From Cenococcum geophilum 1.58 (lineage: Eukaryota; Ascomycota; Dothideomycetes; Gloniales; Gloniaceae), in assembly GCA_001692895.1 (NCBI GenBank), contig KV748221.1, forward strand, positions 475,056 through 539,055: a stretch of 64,000 nucleotides of DNA, written 5' to 3'. Both the position numbers and the translations under genes were made by a program. Below the pieces are notes generated by a model that was not told the origin of the DNA, did not search any database, and saw only the letters and a program-made list of their open reading frames with translations. Positions 1 to 11,479 of the stretch are shown here, in pieces (positions within the stretch are counted from its first letter, which is position 1; every line of letters begins with the position of its first letter).

Positions 1-954
1 AACCAAGTCAACAATATATGCCCTTTCTTCCCGTTTTCCTACCTTCTTTCCTTACGTAACGTCTTAACCTCCTTACACAGTTCATGTATATAGCTTAATA
101 ATATCTATCTTGCTATATATTATCGTCGCTTGTACTCACTCCGTGACATTTTAAAATTAATATAGTTGTTAACGTCGTCCGTAGACGTGAGGTCAACTCC
201 TTAGCTCTACTTCTTTTGACCTTTACTGATTTGCTTGCTTATATCTGCTATATTATATAGCGTTATATATCTATATAAGCTGTGGCGGGTCGTAGTAGCT
301 TATAGCGGGTAGAGGAGGTCTTATAACGGTCCGTAAAATCAATTAACGAGTCCGTAACAGTTTAAGGGGTCTTATAGTGGTCCGTAAAGGCAATTAACGG
401 GTCTATAGCGGTTTATAGAAGGGTAGGGGGTTTCCGTAAGGTCCGAAGAGGTTTAAGGTTTAAGGGGGTTAAGGATAGGGGGTTCCGTAAAGGTCTATAT
501 TCGCGTTTATAACTTCCGGTAAACCGTACTAAGACTTAAATAAGTATACAGAGTTAGTGATAGTCCGTAATCCCCAACTTCCGACCTTCTAGCAGGTCGT
601 ACTAGAAGTCTAAACGGGTGGTCGCTGTCGTGTATCTCTCGGTGGGAGGTGTTAAGTAATTGCTAATCTGTGCGCGCTTACTAATCAGTGTTCGTACTAA
701 CTTAATAGCATAAGTGAGTCAGATCTAGGGGCACGAAATACGTATAGTATCGTATGCTCTTTTGGATGATGGTGACTGTCGATTCTATTAAGGTAGACTA
801 CGTGGTCTATATACTGACGCGCCTCCCCCTAATTAGTTAGTGCTTTATAAGTGCACCAGACGCGTAAGCGAGTAGTTGGTGCATTGAATGCGTAAACGCG
901 TACCTGGTGTACCGAACGCGTGAGCACGCGGTCGGTACAGGTGCTGTAATTATA
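1..954. other. AT-rich repeat-derived DNA without a gene
   Basis: No open frame or recognisable protein remnant was found. The stretch has the RIP look of the neighbouring transposons (TA-rich, CpA-poor, CpG retained). Between 300 and 500 short imperfect units containing GTCCGTAA and TTATAGCGG recur, and 850-950 holds spaced copies of a motif with ACGCGT(A/G)AGC, so it is probably the degraded end of a retroelement. Its family cannot be named. Confidence 0.5.
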
Positions 955-2316
955 CAATTAGTATATAAACTAATAATATAATTATCTTAAGAGATAACCA
1001 ATTCTTAACTCTTAAAGAGGATAAGCTAGTAAAGGTAAATCTTATAGCAAAGCTAAAGGAAAAGCTTAATTTAATAACACTATTACTTTTTAATAAATAT
1101 ATCCTCTCCCTAAATAAGGATTCTATTGCTTTACGCTAAAAGGGTTAAGGTAAAAAGATTAACGTTATTAACGTTAATTTCCTAAAGTAAGGATATATAG
1201 AGTAACGCGCTTACGGAGCTTATATTACTTCTATCTATTAACCTAAGGCTTTATTTAATCTCTTTATTACCACCTAACACTAGGAACTAACTAAGGATAA
1301 TATTCTTACCCTAAATAAACGTCTTTTTTAGTAAATAAACTATCTTAATTAGGGACTACTCTACGTACCTATTAATCTTCCTACCGCTAAGCTCTTTATA
1401 TTTATTAATAGATTATTTATAAATAATAAAGATTTTAGCTCCTAGTTAGGATATAAGATTATTATCGCGAATAAATTTACTAGAGAGAATAACTTTATAA
1501 TTTATAGTAATCTTATCTATTAGAGCTTAACTAAAAGTAAGCGCGTTACCTAAAGTGTTTTAGTGTTAGAGATATATAAAATAATTAGCAGAGTTAATAT
1601 AGTAATTATAATTAGAACTACCCTAAAGATAATTATAGATTAACTCGCACTTCCTATTATCCCTATAATTATATATACCGACTTATATTCCCTTTATAAG
1701 TGTTTAGTTAAGCTTAGTACTATAAAGGAAAAGCGCCTTATAATCGATATTATAGCACTTTAGTAATCCTATAAGCGTTAAAAACTCTTTAAAATTTAAT
1801 AAATTAATAGCTAAGATAACCCGGTAGATATAATAATAAAGGCGAACCTAAATAAGGCACTAGAGATGTTTATTAATATAAATACTCTATATATATAAGT
1901 TAAAGGTTAGGTTAAAAGGGAGTTTTTAGAAATTTCTTAGTTATATAAGGTCTTAAGATATCTAGGAACTTTAACTAGCGGTTAAAGTTATTTAATTAGT
2001 TAGATTCTCTTACTAAGACTTTTTTAAAGGGGGGAGTATAATATTCTATAGACCCTAACTTAACCTAGCTAATTAGGATTTTCCATCTCCAGGATAGAAA
2101 ATTACTATTAGCTTACTTACTACTAGCGCCTTAGCGGCCCTCTAAATAAGATATCTACCTATAACTCCTAAGTAAGAAAGCACTATATACTAAAAGGCAA
2201 ATTTTAGAATAGCGAGACTTATATTATAATAGCAATAGTAAGTAAAAAGAATTAATATTTATTACACTAGTTAAGTGGTGTATATATATATATAGCAACT
2301 ACAAAAGAAGAGTTGC
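955..2316 (+). mobile_element. 3' fragment of a Ty1/copia retrotransposon (element E1)
   Basis: This fragment matches, base by base over long stretches, the 3' part of the copia copies at 4240-4863/10457-10980 and, inverted, 11200-12560. The translated plus strand, with many TAA/TAG stops, keeps the end of the RT/RNase H module: the conserved region around 1660-1900 corresponds to a track on the opposite-strand copy that reads YSLYKCLVKL and RLIINIM. A purine run (AAAGGGGGGAG, 2027-2036) follows pol, and about 280 bp of 3' untranslated sequence leads into the LTR at 2317. The 5' half is missing. It is inactive because of dense RIP-type stops. Confidence 0.7.
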
Positions 2317-2522
2317 TAGTGTTAGAAATATAGGTAAGTTACTATTACGCGAGGTAAGTTGCCGTTACGTAAGGTAAGTTGCCATTATATATTGCCGCGG
2401 CACTAGCGTAGCGAGGAGCCTTAAGCTCCTCGCCCTTTCTTAAGTAGGAAAAAAATATATAATAACAATTATTATACTATCTACAAACCGTAGCTATATA
2501 ATATCCCCTTATATAACTAACA
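2317..2522 (+). repeat. Copia-family LTR shared by E1 (3') and E2 (5')
   Basis: It begins TGTTAG and ends CTAACA, and a better-preserved version with TGTTGG...CCAACA termini is present inverted at 25731-25926. An internal palindromic stretch GGAGCCTTAAGCTCC (about 2416-2430) occurs in every copy. Only one LTR separates the E1 3' untranslated region from the E2 interior, as expected for head-to-tail elements that recombined through an LTR. Confidence 0.75.
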
Positions 2523-4863
2523 GTTATAAAGTTAAGATTAAAGCAATTAAGTATCTTATAGGGTACTACTATTACTACTAAATAAACTAGAAGTCCCCTA
2601 GCCGATTTAAGTTTACCCTTAAAGATAACTATAACTTTAACTTCTATATTATTATTAACGTTATATATCTTAGCAGTAAGCCAGTACTCTAAGTTATTAA
2701 CTTCTTAACCTCCTTTTAAGCTATACGTTTCTTAAAAGATATATTAGCTAAAAATATATAAGATACCCTTTAGTTATACTAAATTAATATCTATTTAGGA
2801 CCCCCTAATTAAATCGTCTATAATATAGGAAAGAACTTCTTATCTATAAAGTTTTAATAATAGATAAAGGCAATAGCAATTAAGGTTAAGGAAGTCCCTA
2901 TTAAGGCATATAATAGTATTAAAAAAGTGGAGCGATATTATATGCTATTACGCCGCGTATATAAGATTATCTCTTTAGAACTAGAGAATGCTAGTAAAAA
3001 ACTTACCTTATAAATAGCTATTAAAGCTATTAGTAATTCCGCTAGCCTAGATAAACTTATACCTATATTACTAGTCTTTAGCGCCTACCCTTAAATAACT
3101 AATAATTCTTTACTATTTTCTTCCGTTATATAATAAGCTAAGGCTATTTATAAGGTAATGAAGAAGGTATAATATCTCTACGCTATATGCTAGGTTAACG
3201 ATGTACTAGGAATAAGAAATAGCCTAAACACCTTAACTATGCTTAATCTACTACTTTAGTTTAAGGTACGCATATAGCGTAAAAAGGGAAGGTAGTTAGG
3301 CCCATATTAACTTATTATAATTAATAGTTAAACTTATACTATTTAAATACCTTATAGACCTACTTAATTCTATTTAACCGTTATTAAGCCTTATTATAAG
3401 GATAATAGTTCTAAGCCTTTATAGGATGCCCTAAAGGAAAACTATAATTAATATACTTTAAAAGGTAACTATAATTCTAATATAATTATAGTAGAGGTTC
3501 CGCAACTACGATGCGGTAAAGGTCGCCTAAAGGGATTATAAAATTACTAATATCTTATTAATTTTAAAGAATAATTTATTGCCGCTATTAAGAATAGAGT
3601 TAAGTTATTAATGACCTTTATAATAGCTAAAGAGAAGGCTAACTTTAAGCTCGCAAAACAGCTCTAAAAGGAAGGTTATATTATAACCTCTAGAGCTCCT
3701 TTTTAAGTATTTAATAAGTAGGAGATTAATAGTCTTATTATAAGAGGAGTTTTTAAATTTAAGAAGTATAACCTTATTAAGTTTAATGGAGTTTATATCT
3801 TTAAGTTAAGAATAATTAATAAGATTAAGGGTAAAGCTACTAACGCCCTATTTAAGAAATTAAGGCTTATTATTTAAGGTTATAATAATAATAGTAAGGA
3901 GGTAATTCTTACGTAATCCCTTATAATTTAATAAGCTAGTTAACAAGTTATTATTACGCTAGCTCCCTCCTTAATAAAGAATAAAATAGCGGTTTATTTA
4001 TAAAATATTACCTAGGCCTATACCTAATTAGAGACGCACCTTTAGCACTTAATATTAGCATACCTTTTAGAGTAAATTCGCTACTAATATCCCGAAGATA
4101 TAATTATAGTTATGCTTAAGCTATTATATAGAATTGTAGAGGTAGGAACTTATTAGTAGGCTACCTATAGTAAGCACTATAAAGAGAAGCTTTTAATAAC
4201 TACTTCTATATTTAATCCCTACTTCCATATTATAACTATAGGAACTCTGTTTAGAATTATCTTAGGAGATGACTAATTTTTAGCTCTTAAAGAAGATAAG
4301 CTAGTAAAGGTAAATCTTATAGTAAAGCTAAAGGAAAAGCTTAATTTAATAATACTATTACTTTTTAATAGATATATCCTCGCCCTAAATAAGGATTCTA
4401 TTACTTTACGCTAGAAGGGTTAAGGTAAGAAGATTAATATTAATAATATTAATTCTCTAAAGTAAAAATATATAGAGTAACGCGCTTACGGAGTATATAT
4501 TACTTCTATTTATTAACCTAAGGCTTTATTTAATCTCTCTATTGCCGCCTAATACTAAAAACTAACTAAAAATAACGTTCTTACCCTAAATAAACGTCTT
4601 TTTTAGTAAATAAACCACTTTAATTAGGGACTACTCTATATACCTATTAATCTTCCTACTACTAAACTCTTTGTATTTATTAATAAATTATTTATAAATA
4701 ATAAAGATTTTAGCCCTTAGCTAGGATATAAAATTATTATTATAAACGAATTTACTAAAGAGAATAACTTTATAATTTATGGTAATTTTATCCACTAGAG
4801 CTTAACTAAAAGTAAGTATATTACTTAAAGCGTTCTAGCGTTAGAGATATATAAAATAGTTAG
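2523..4863 (+). pseudogene. Copia Gag-Pol polyprotein remnant (E2)
   Basis: The plus strand retains fragments of a copia polyprotein broken by TAG/TAA. Around 2880-3010 there is a gag-proximal segment (KVKEVPIKAYNSIKKVERYY) that recurs in the E3 copy on the opposite strand. Around 3715-4270 the reverse transcriptase (RVT_2 type) is recognisable from ARGVFKF-like, SRIINKIKGK-like and QYPEDII...KPLYRIVE-like stretches, ending near DD at 4268-4273. No catalytic polyprotein can be made. The frame continues after the LINE insertion at 10457. Confidence 0.65.
4849..4863 (+). repeat. Target-site duplication, left, of LINE copy 1
   Basis: ATATAAAATAGTTAG is repeated exactly at 10457-10471, on the other side of the LINE. 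The copia sequence resumes in register after the second copy. Confidence 0.85.
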
Positions 4864-5449
4864 ATAAACTATATAATAATATAATAAATGTTTCTAAGGG
4901 AGCTCTTGCTGCACCTGGCCTAAAAAGACCAAAACCAACCAAAAGAACCCTGAAAAACACCTAGAGAATCCCCCTGAGATGCATGCATTGCAGGGGAGGC
5001 ACACGTCGAGCGACGGTGGTTCGTATTCGCGCGCGTCCACTAGAACCACACCTAGCAATAGACCTCCACAATAAGAATAGGCGAATACCACACTATAAAG
5101 CGGGAAGACCTCTATTAAGAAGGCATCTAATAAAATACAAAGCCTATTAGACGCGTCTAGTATCCGTAGTTACGGGGGAGTAACCGTTAGCCATAACAAA
5201 CTAATGTAGCTAGTAGAATGGCTCCGCTAGTCTAGCAAACCTTAGGCGCCCCTCTAATAAACCCTTAATTAAATCCTTTAACGGCTAAGCAAAATTATAA
5301 ATAAATAAAATCCCTCCTTACCGGCGAACCGCACCTAGGCTGCCGTAGCTGCGCTTTTATAGCATAGGGTATCTACCCCCCTAAAGATAATAACTGGGTA
5401 TATAATTATAATATAACCAAATATAGAAAAAGTAGAGGGGCTTAGGGGA

Positions 5450-6240
5450 TAATTAGAAACAGAAGTCCTTATAAAGATTCGTAAAGAGGTCTATAACGCT
5501 GTTATAGTCCAATACCTTAGGAGCGGAGATATTAGAGTTACCTTAAGGGACTAATAGGCAAAGAAATAAGCCGTAAAGGTAGGGGACAGGCTAGGAGAAT
5601 GTATTAGCATAAAAGTACTCTGTGAAGACTACTCAGTTAAAGTCCTAGCGGTCCCCCTAAGCCTTAGGGTAGAAAAAGGACGCCAGGCGGATAATACAGT
5701 AACTATATATAAGATAGTAAAACAAACGGAACGCCTTATACTAGGACTTAAGATTACCTAAATTTAATAGCTTTAATAGGAAAATGTAAACTAAGTATAT
5801 AACGAGAATAATGAGAGGACATAAGGGTTGCTAGAAACTCGCTAGGGAGACGCTGGTTAAACGTATAGCTCCCTTATTATTAGTATATATACACTAGGGA
5901 TGCAAAAACTCCTTATTTAAAAAGGTATTATTATAAATGGCCTTATATACGACGTAAAGCTCTATAATTATAAACTCCGCCTAAAATAATGCTATCGCTA
6001 TATATAATAGGGACACACCTAATCCATATACGCAGTATAGGTGTGCTGCGGCCACTATACAGGCCCCTATAATATAAAATACTACTTAAATTAAGACTAA
6101 ATAAAATGCGTAAACTGCCACTAAAGCACATATAAGGCGTGGGAGAGAGAAGACTGTATTAAATATAGGAGACGGAAGGTAAGGGCTTAACAGCTACGAG
6201 AATAACTATACGCTAGGTTATATAAATGGAAATAACAGGC
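5450..6240 (+). pseudogene. LINE ORF1 remnant with zinc-knuckle region
   Basis: Translation of the plus strand shows QCYRY...GHT, CAAATIQ and NA..CH-like spacing at about 5985-6130, which resembles the tandem CCHC knuckles of Tad ORF1 with Cys codons mutated by RIP. The stretch before 5985 has partial similarity only by position. There are multiple stops and no start can be chosen. Confidence 0.45.
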
Positions 6241-6689
6241 GATAAGCTAGGGGGGCGCAGGTACCTTTCTAGCGTTTCCTACCTTTAATACTAGGGGGCT
6301 AGGCTAGCCATCCCAAGCCTTAACGGGCCAGAAGTGACGCCGCGTAATATTACTAGACTATATAGGGATATAAGGGTTACAGGGAATATAAGGGAGAGGA
6401 CGCCCTATAGGAAGACCCTTATAGACAGCTATAGTAAGCTTAAGACCAGGACAATTAAGAATTAGACTTAACGCGATAAACATAATATTTATAGCTAACT
6501 CTTAAAGGGTATATAGCTAATTAGTAAGAATAGGGGAAGAACTAAAGACAATAATAGATTTAAATATAGAAGCGCTAGTAGGAACACAAGATATAGGAAT
6601 AGAAAGCTCTATATAAAATAAGTAGTAACTAGGGTGTAGATATAAGAGATAGAAGTTCTAAATATTTTAGAGAAGGTGGAAATAGAAAA

Positions 6690-9600
6690 AGCGAGGAATA
6701 AAGGAGAGGCGAAGAACCCTCGCCGGGGGTCCGCTACCTATCTATTATATAGTATAACTGCGGCAATACAAACCACCGTCTTATAAGGCCCTTACTAGAT
6801 AGCCTAGACCTAGAGAAATACTATATCCTTACTATACAAGAGCCGTATTATAATGCCTACATATAATTAACATACTGCCCCTAAGGATTCTAGCTCCTAT
6901 ATAAACCAAAAGCAGCTATACGCGTATGCTTTATAATTAGTAAGGCTATTAGCTTATCCTTATAGTTATAGCAGGCAGTTAACCTAGATATTATAGTTAT
7001 AATAATCTAGATATATAGGGGACTAGTATAGATTATTAATGTATATAACCCTAGGGTCGAAGGGGTCCTATAAATAAAGAATATTATATCGGTAATAAGC
7101 TTACTAGAAACCGAAGGTATAGAGTTTATCCTATTAGGAGATATAAACCTCTACTACCTACGGTAGGGGGGTATCTATATTGCTGCTAAATAATAGGCAG
7201 AGTGCCTATTAAGAGCTATAGATACTTAGAGCCTTAAGCTAGCTACCCCCCTAGGAGCAATTATATAGCAATAAGGCACCGCTAGAAGTATAATTAACCT
7301 TACATTTATAGACGAAGGCCTATACTAGAGACTTGAAAGGTATAACCCTAAAGAAAAATGGGCACTCGCCTTAGACCATATCCCTATTTAGATATAGCTA
7401 GATCTAGATATTAAGGCGCAACTAAATAGTAAAAGATATGTAATAAGAAAGCTTAAGATAAATAGCTTCCTTAGCATAGTTAAATAATAACTTTAAGACC
7501 TAGAAGAAATCTACCTAATACTAAACAAGCGAGGCTTATTAGCTACCCCTAAGGAAATCAACCGAAGACTAGAAAGGATCTAGGTAGCAATTAAAAATAG
7601 GCTAAAAGAGTACTACCCAGTCTTAAAACCGGGCCCCTATACGCGACACGCATAGTCCGTATAATACGCAATTCTTATTACCAGCTAACGACGAGTAAAA
7701 AGAAAATATATAAATAGCTATAATCCCAAAGACGAGAGATAATACAAAGATATAAGAAACCAGCTAAAGAATACCCTAAAAAAAGAAGTAAGGAATAGCT
7801 GGAGATAGTTTATAAATAAGCATACTATTAACCTAAGCCTCCCCTATAACAAAGGTCTTTAAAAGATAGCGAAATAGGTAAAGAGAAAGGCGGGATGTCT
7901 AGTAGAAGACCCATACCTTCTACCCCTGCGAAGACTAGGTAAATTACTAGCTATAAGTAACAATAATAAGAAGGTAAAGATCCTTATAGAAAGATTTTTC
8001 CCTTAACCAGCTTTAGTAGACCTTAGTAATATCACGGGCGAAGCACCGGTAACTTACCTAAGGGTTAACAGCGATATAATAACCGAAGAAATAGCCAGAA
8101 CTATTAGCCGCCTTTTAAATAATATAGCACTAGGACTAGATAGAATCCTAAATAAAGCCCTAAAGACCTGTGGACTACTAATAGCACCTTAGCTTGCGGA
8201 TATAGCTAAAGTATACTTTATAATAGGCTACTACCCAAGACTTAGAAGAGCTATAATAATGTTTATCCTATGTAAAGAAGGTAAAGCAGACTACTTATTC
8301 CTAGGGAGCTACCGCCCTATTGCCTTAGAGAATACCCTAAGTAAGATCTTAGAAAGGGTAATAGCGGACCGTATAGCAGATACGGCTAAGGAATATACCC
8401 TACTACTATAAAGCTAAATAGGGGCAAAAAAGAACCGCTTAATACTATTAGCACTTACGCTACTTACTACCACTATTAAATCTACATGGGCAATGCGAAG
8501 GAACTTTATAGTATTAATACTCAGCCTAAATATTAGTAGCGCCTACAATAATATACCCTACGAGCGTCTCCTATATATCCTTAGGGCAAAAGGCTTCCCA
8601 GAATAGATTATATAATTTATTTAAGGGTTTATAGGTTAAAAAAAAATATTACTAGTCTTTAGCGGATACTAAAGCTCCCCTATTATAGTTATAACAGAAA
8701 TACTATAAGAATTACCCCTCTCGCCTATACTCTTCCTTTTCTTTATAAGCAACCTGCTTAACTCCTTTAAAAAAGGGGTAACCTAGGGAATAGGCTTCGT
8801 TAATAATATAAACCTAATTATATACGGGCCAACAGCCGTAGAGAATTATAGAACACTAGAGAAAGTATATAATACCTATATAGAATAGGCAAGACAATAT
8901 AGAGTCCAATTCTTACCAGAGAAATACTAGCTAATCTATTTTATAAGAAAACGTAACTAATCTATAGATCTCTAGCATATAATTTACATCTAAGGCTTTA
9001 GGGGTTAACTAGTTTAGGGCCTAAGAGTACTAGGAGTATAGGTAAACAGTAAGCTCTAGTAGAGCGTATATACGGCATAAGCGGCCTATAAGGGCTAAGT
9101 ATAGTATATTATATTATCTAGGATCGTCAATTTTATATAGGGACTATACTTCTAAAGGTTACGCCTACTATATATAGCAGTTATCCGGCTAACTATAACA
9201 TATAGGTCTAGTATCTGGGCCATTAGAGAATCTAAGAAAGGCCCCCCTAAATCACTCCCTAAACTACTCTAAAAGGTCTAAATAGCCTGCCTTTAGAGTA
9301 TTATAGGCGGATATAAGCGAACGGCCACAGCACTGCTTAAGAAGGAAGCTAATATTCCCCCCCTACAACTATATATTAAAGCCGCTGTAATATAAAGGGC
9401 NTAAAANAAACGNAACTCTAATNTTATAAAGTATATTAAGANNNGCCTAAATAAACTATNGAGGGACCNTAGGGCGCCNTATAGGAGAACAAACTAATAA
9501 CCCTAAAGTAGGGAAGATATATTAAAGAAACAAGTAAAGAAAGCAGAAAAAGAATAGTACTGCTTTAGGGCCCAGGCCTATATAGAGGAGGAAGGGAAAC

Positions 9601-10170
9601 GTATAAGAGGCTAGCAAGGATAACAGTAAGAGAAAGAAAGGAGTTAAAGTAAAGTATAAAAGAACGCTAGGAAACCATCTACCGTAATGCAATACTAGCT
9701 AGACTAACGCTAGAAAGGTATATAGGAGTTAAAGGTATAAAGGCTGACTAAGGCAAGAAAAACCTAAGCCGTAGCATAGTTAACGCTATAGGGGGTAAAT
9801 ACTTTAGGGCTCTAAGAAGGCCTAATAAAGGTAGAAAATATAATAGCAACACTCTTAAGAACAGGAATAATAGGACTAAAAGACTAGCTCTACTAGGTGG
9901 GTGTCCTAGTAGGTAGCCTAAAATATAAATATAGCTGGCTAAGACAGATACTAAAATACGTAATACTATTATGCCCCTTACGCACTAACTAAGAAGTAAT
10001 ACTCTTAGTGGCTAGCACAGAGAACTATAAAATACTGCTCTTAATATAAAAAGGCCTTAAGGCGGTAACCCAGTGGCTTATTAGCTAAAATGTACTAAAC
10101 CAGTTCTAGGTTGTAAAGGAAATAATAATAGAAGGCGGGGGGGCGAGCAATGGGCGCCCCCTAATAACTC
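6690..10170 (+). pseudogene. LINE ORF2 remnant: endonuclease and reverse transcriptase
   Basis: A run starting LDLEKYYILTIQEPYYN at about 6805 is the N-terminal motif of the EEP endonuclease, followed by NVYNPR at 7038 and GDINLYY near 7138. RT motifs are clear: SYRPIALENTLSKILERVIA (about 8308-8370), QIGAKKNR (about 8417), LNISSAYNNIPYERLLYILR (about 8524-8585) and LPLSPILFLFFISNLLNS (about 8715-8768). Most Trp codons read TAG, the expected RIP product. The enzyme copies LINE RNA at a nicked target; this copy is dead. Confidence 0.8.
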
Positions 10171-10394
10171 TATAGTAGTAAAGTAAAGTATACAATACTA
10201 GCGCGTCCGTAGGCTTGTTATAGCAGCAGTGGTTCCTAAGGAGGTCAAAAAGTAAGGTAGTAGGAGCACTATAGGTGACTTATAGGCGCCTTGTAGGCGC
10301 CTTATAGGTAAGTCCCAAAAGGCGGGGAGATGGATTATGGGGTTTTCTTAAGTTAAGTCTTTCTTAATTTGAGTTTTCTCCCTATATATAAATA

Positions 10395-10440
10395 AGGAGT
10401 AGTCCGCGTGGGCCCAATAGGGATCCGAATCGGACGTTAA
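10395..10440 (+). repeat. Conserved 3' terminal block of the LINE family, with hairpin
   Basis: The block GTCCGCGTGGGCCCAATAGG plus the following ATCCGAATCGGAC can pair GTCCG with CGGAC. The same block occurs at 19879-19922 and 24930-24972, just before each 3' tail, and it is almost free of the RIP changes seen around it. It is probably the RNA feature read by the LINE reverse transcriptase; this is an inference from its position and conservation. Confidence 0.6.
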
Positions 10441-10456
10441 GTAATGAATTATTATT

Positions 10457-10471
10457 ATATAAAATAGTTAG
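10457..10471 (+). repeat. Target-site duplication, right, of LINE copy 1
   Basis: This is the exact second copy of the 15-bp sequence at 4849-4863. Confidence 0.85.
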
Positions 10472-10975
10472 TAGAGTTAATATAGTAATTATAATTAAAA
10501 CTACCCTAAAGATAATTATAGATTAATTTAAACTTCCTATTATCCCTATAATTGTATATACTAACTTATATTCCCTTTATAAGTATTTAGTTAAGCTTAG
10601 TACTATAAAAAAAAGCGCCTTATAATTAATATTATAGCACTTTAATAATTCTATAAGCGTTAAGAACTCTTTAAAATTTAATAAATTAATAGCTAAAATA
10701 ACCTAGTAAATATAATAATAAAGGCGAACCTAAATAAGGTACTAGAGATATTTATTAATATAAATACTCTATATATATAAGTTAAAGGTTAAGTTAAAAG
10801 GGAGTAGGAGTATAATATTCTATAGACCCTAACTTAAACTAGCTAATTAGGATTTTCTATTCCTAGGATAGAAAATCACTATTAGCTTACTTACTACTAG
10901 CGTCTTAACGGCCCTCCTAATAAGATATCTACCTATAACTCTACGTGCTAAGGGGCAATTTTTAGAATAGTAAGA

Positions 10976-10980
10976 CTTAT
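10976..10980 (+). repeat. Target-site duplication CTTAT, left, of copia E3
   Basis: CTTAT precedes the TGTTGG terminus of E3, and the same five bases follow its CCAACA terminus at 25927-25931. Joining the flanks restores the continuous E1-type 3' untranslated sequence (GAGACTTATATTATAATAG). Confidence 0.85.
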
Positions 10981-11196
10981 TGTTGGTTATATAAGGTGAT
11001 ATTACGTAGCTACGGTTTATAGATAGTATGATAATTATTCTATATGTCTTTTATAAGGGAGGGCAAGGAGCTTAAGGCTCCTCGCCACGCTAGTGCCGCG
11101 GCGATACGTAACGGTAACTTGCTGCACGTAACGGTAACTTACTATATATAACGGTAATATACCTTATATAGTAACCACTTACCTTTATTCCTAACA
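10981..11196 (-). repeat. LTR of copia E3 (3' end of the element)
   Basis: Inverted relative to 2317-2522 with the same palindromic core and the same row of short TAACGGTAACTT-like units, one more than in the other LTRs. It is bounded by TGTTGG and CTAACA. Confidence 0.8.
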
Positions 11197-11479
11197 CTAG
11201 CAACTCTTCTTTTATGGTTGCTATCTATATATAAATACCGCTTCACTAGCGGAACAAATATTAATCCTTTTTACTTACTATTACTATTATAATATAAGTC
11301 TCACTGTCCTAAAATTCGCCTCTTAGTATATAGTGCTTTCTTACTTATAAGTTATAGGTAGGTATCTTATTAGTAGGGCCGCTAAGGCGCTAGCGGTAAG
11401 CGAGCTAATAGCGATTTTCTATTCCAGGGATAGAAAATCCTAATTAGCTAGGTTAAGTTAGGGTCTGCAAAATATTATA

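Larger units (their letters stand above)
4864..10456 (+). mobile_element. Tad-like LINE retrotransposon, copy 1 (full length, RIPed)
   Basis: A 5.6-kb non-LTR element flanked by a 15-bp duplication and ending in an ATTATTATTAT tail after a conserved 3' block (10395-10440). The first about 200 bp (4890-5100) are CpA-rich and not RIPed; the rest is strongly RIPed. Order: ORF1 with zinc-knuckle remnants (about 5960-6180), an endonuclease domain (about 6750-7450), reverse transcriptase (about 8040-8800), and a C-terminal region up to about 10170 that may include RNase H. Ambiguous bases (N) cluster at 9402-9480. Two more copies occur in the window. Confidence 0.85.
10457..10980 (+). pseudogene. 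End of E2 copia pol and 3' untranslated region
   Basis: This part continues the E2 frame interrupted at 4863 and matches 1565-2220 of E1 with a roughly 115-bp gap. RNase H end and purine-rich leader (AAAAGGGAGTAGGAG) are present. It stops at the CTTAT used as target by E3; the missing remainder of the 3' untranslated region is found at 25927. Confidence 0.65.

Noticed and set aside
2037..2522. A 486-bp LTR beginning at the purine run
   Set aside because: The E3 insertion ends with CCAACA and the CTTAT duplication, which fixes the LTR at about 200 bp; 2037-2316 is therefore 3' untranslated sequence.
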